NCBI RefSeq assembly: GCF_024763615.1
Contig: NC_077222.1
Span: 38,874,001 to 38,938,000, forward strand
Reading direction: 5' to 3'
Source of the DNA: Phlebotomus papatasi
Lineage: Eukaryota > Arthropoda > Insecta > Diptera > Psychodidae
DNA length: 64,000 bases
Shown here: positions 63,301 through 64,000 of the stretch, piece after piece
Layout: each line of letters opens with the position of its first letter
Position numbering within the stretch: position 1 is the stretch's first letter
Position numbers and translations under genes: made by a program
The notes under the pieces: generated by a model
The model's database searches: none
Told to the model about the DNA's origin: nothing
What the model saw: only the letters and a program-made list of their open reading frames with translations

Positions 63301-63987
63301 TTTTTGGGAGCAGTAATTCGTCTTCCAGAAGCCTCCTCTATATCCAAGACTTGCTCTTGCCTTGCTTTACAACTCTACATCGATGTAAATAATTGTTGAT
63401 AAAGTGAGGGGATAATATTTAACTTTCAAAGACCTTGTATATTAAAGGTTTGTGATGCGCATAAATAAAGATTTTCACACTACATATTCTGTATCAAGGA
63501 TAAAATGTCGAATGATAAAGGAATTGATTAATATAATGATATAAAATTGCGATTTTTTTTTAGTTCATTGTTCCATAAATGTTACGAAGATGACAGACCC
63601 TTTGAGAAATTTTGAATTCCCGCCAAACTGCAAACTCTCCACACTGATTTGCGATAATCACAGTACCCATTAGGAGCTTTTTTGGAGAAAGCTCATAACC
63701 TGTGAATAGCTACGCACATTTGTTTATTAATCAGCCAAATAAATCAGCAAAATCTCTGAATTGACCCCTTAGACAGATTATTTTCCTATAACTTACCAAG
63801 TCCAAAATTGCAGCTACCAACTGAGCATCTGGAACTGAGCCTGGAGCACAAGTTTCAAGAAGAAATGAAAATCTGCACATTCCTTCCCTCACAGGAAGAA
63901 TTGGTACAAGTCGTCTCTCCTTCAGGACCACAACTTCTGACTCTCGAGGTCCCTCCCCAAAATCATAAGAGCTTCGTCTGCTTAAAT
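48351..63987 (-). CDS. unc80: UNC80, NALCN channel complex subunit (partial)
   Basis: UNC80 is a very large HEAT/armadillo-rich protein that bridges UNC79 and the NALCN sodium-leak channel in neurons (family knowledge). Fourteen exons, 5' to 3': 63987-63797, 62166-61954, 61888-61578, 61510-61167, 59358-59042, 58724-58558, 56384-55469, 52900-52685, 52608-52302, 52236-51932, 51873-51229, 51069-50921, 50860-49383, 49186-48351. Splice phases agree throughout and give 2130 residues ending in TAA, about the C-terminal two-thirds of the ~3300-residue family length. Recognisable stretches include WYVRDLYFFKRSQYPQLRL, SYHFLIDYRS and HVKVLFNTVQNLIVNDPGQS. The exon at 55469-56384 carries a Glu/Gln-rich coiled segment; the last exon is Ser/Thr-rich and disordered. 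The 5' part continues past 64000. The acceptor before 61888 (ACAAAAG) is unusually weak. Alternative exons may be missed. Confidence 0.94.
51111..51207 (-). tRNA. tRNA-Tyr (anticodon GTA) with intron
   Basis: The minus strand starts CCTTCGATAGCTCAGTTGG and folds into a complete cloverleaf with a seven-pair acceptor stem, discriminator A, box A and a T arm containing GGTTCAAATCC. The anticodon GTA is followed by an intron of about 24 nt, the usual position one base 3' of the anticodon in eukaryotic tRNA-Tyr. It lies in the unc80 intron between exons 50921-51069 and 51229-51873, in the same orientation. Confidence 0.95.
53190..53387. mobile_element. 198-bp MITE, GGGGGAATTGGGGCACC termini
   Basis: GGGGGAATTGGGGCACCTTT and the inverted GGGGGAAGTGGGGCACCTTT are near-identical ends. 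TA lies on both sides (53188-53189, 53388-53389). The terminal CACCTTTGAAA phrase is repeated next to the left end. In an unc80 intron. Confidence 0.88.
53690..54070. mobile_element. 381-bp MITE, TTCGGACA-type termini
   Basis: AGAGGAACTGTACCAAATTT and the inverted right end GGGGAACAATGCTAAATTTT are imperfect TIRs, followed in both by a GGACA phrase. TA is on both sides. In an unc80 intron. Confidence 0.65.
54071..55468. other. Rest of unc80 intron, AT-rich
   Basis: No gene or element was recognised. A TATTTATAAAAATATTTA tandem tract lies at about 55185-55290. Confidence 0.5.
56868..57650. repeat. Inverted GTCAGTAAAAAAT minisatellite, foldback-like
   Basis: The left arm (about 56868-57075) carries units like GTCAGTAAAAAATTAAAAG, the right arm (about 57085-57650) the inverted unit, TTTTTAATTTTTTACTGAC. 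The last 150 bp of the right arm, reverse-complemented, aligns with the leading edge of the 7786-8632 array, including GATATATTCGAGTTGATCA. The structure therefore has the same defined edge but an inverted left arm. It lies in an unc80 intron. Confidence 0.88.
57651..58557. other. Rest of unc80 intron, AT-rich
   Basis: No gene, RNA or complete element was recognised. Confidence 0.5.
58850..58921 (-). tRNA. tRNA-Thr (anticodon CGT)
   Basis: The minus strand reads GCCTCTTTAGCTCAGTGGGA and forms a 72-nt cloverleaf: acceptor stem closed by AGGAGGC plus discriminator A, anticodon stem CTGGT/ACCAG with loop CTCGTAA, T loop TTCAATC. Anticodon CGT reads ACG (Thr). There is no intron. It lies in the unc80 intron between exons 58558-58724 and 59042-59358, in the same orientation. 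Confidence 0.95.
59359..61166. other. Unc80 intron, no gene seen
   Basis: AT-rich with low-complexity runs. No second gene or TIR pair was recognised in it. Confidence 0.5.
62215..62287 (-). tRNA. tRNA-Thr (anticodon TGT)
   Basis: The minus strand reads GCCTCTTTAGCTCAGTGGCC and folds into a 73-nt cloverleaf with anticodon loop CTTGTAA, so anticodon TGT (ACA, Thr). It differs from the neighbouring tRNA-Thr(CGT) only in the anticodon, the T loop (TTCGATC) and one D-loop base, pointing to duplication with anticodon change. It lies in the unc80 intron between exons 61954-62166 and 63797-63987, in the same orientation. Confidence 0.95.
62609..63768. mobile_element. 1.16-kb TIR element with TTA duplication
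   Basis: GGGGTCAATTCAGAGATTCA and the inverted GGGGTCAATTCAGAGATTTT begin long inverted termini, both continuing with GCTGATT. TTA flanks each side (62606-62608, 63769-63771), a 3-bp duplication typical of PIF/Harbinger (inference). ATTACTGATTA phrases repeat in the left arm. No transposase. Its right end lies 28 bp from the unc80 exon 63797-63987. Confidence 0.85.
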
Positions 63988-64000
63988 CTACAATTAAAAG

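Noticed and set aside
1..64000. CRISPR arrays, bacterial operons, viral or toxin genes
   Set aside because: Nothing of these kinds was seen; the repeats lack unique spacers and all genes are spliced animal genes.

Overview
This window looks like nuclear DNA from an AT-rich insect genome, most likely a dipteran. The evidence is four recognisable animal genes with short GT-AG (once GC-AG) introns, intron-bearing and intronless tRNA genes inside introns, and a dense population of small inverted-repeat transposons. I infer a fly relative such as a sand fly or midge from protein character and repeat load; the sequence does not fix the species. Nothing bacterial or viral was recognised.

Layout. 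Positions 1-2396 are AT-rich 3' flank with a 36-bp tandem array. From 2397 to 30216 on the minus strand lies unkempt (unk), ten coding exons for a 789-residue RNA-binding protein with six CCCH zinc fingers and a C-terminal RING; one intron is 16.8 kb and full of transposon relics. Positions 30217-35514 separate unk from a divergently transcribed THADA homologue (35515-38774, plus strand, two exons, 1065 residues) and are mostly a 2.4-kb terminal-inverted-repeat element with a second element inserted beside it. Positions 38775-43234 hold further non-autonomous elements, including an inverted pair forming a palindrome. bigmax/Mlx (43235-44111, minus, three exons, 240 residues) is next. A possible unrecognised plus-strand gene (44407-45060) starts about 300 bp from it. 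A 1.7-kb hAT-like element with a perfect 8-bp target duplication and a truncated LINE fill 45400-47976. The right end (48351-63987, minus) is the C-terminal two-thirds of unc80: 14 exons, about 2130 residues, continuing beyond the window. Three tRNA genes (Tyr, Thr-CGT, Thr-TGT) sit in its introns in the same orientation.

Functionally the genes are unrelated: unk is a translational regulator, THADA a HEAT-like scaffold linked to tRNA methylation and energy metabolism, bigmax the Mlx-type bHLHZip partner of a sugar-responsive factor, and UNC80 part of the NALCN sodium-leak channel complex.

No new multi-gene system was found. The most unusual content is repetitive. One 21-bp minisatellite element occurs twice with the same roughly 150-bp edge, in introns of two different genes. 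Two structures are foldback-like, with inverted arms made of short tandem units. Several unrelated TA-flanked elements share a GGGGAAA-type terminus. Some elements are nested, with target duplications readable directly.
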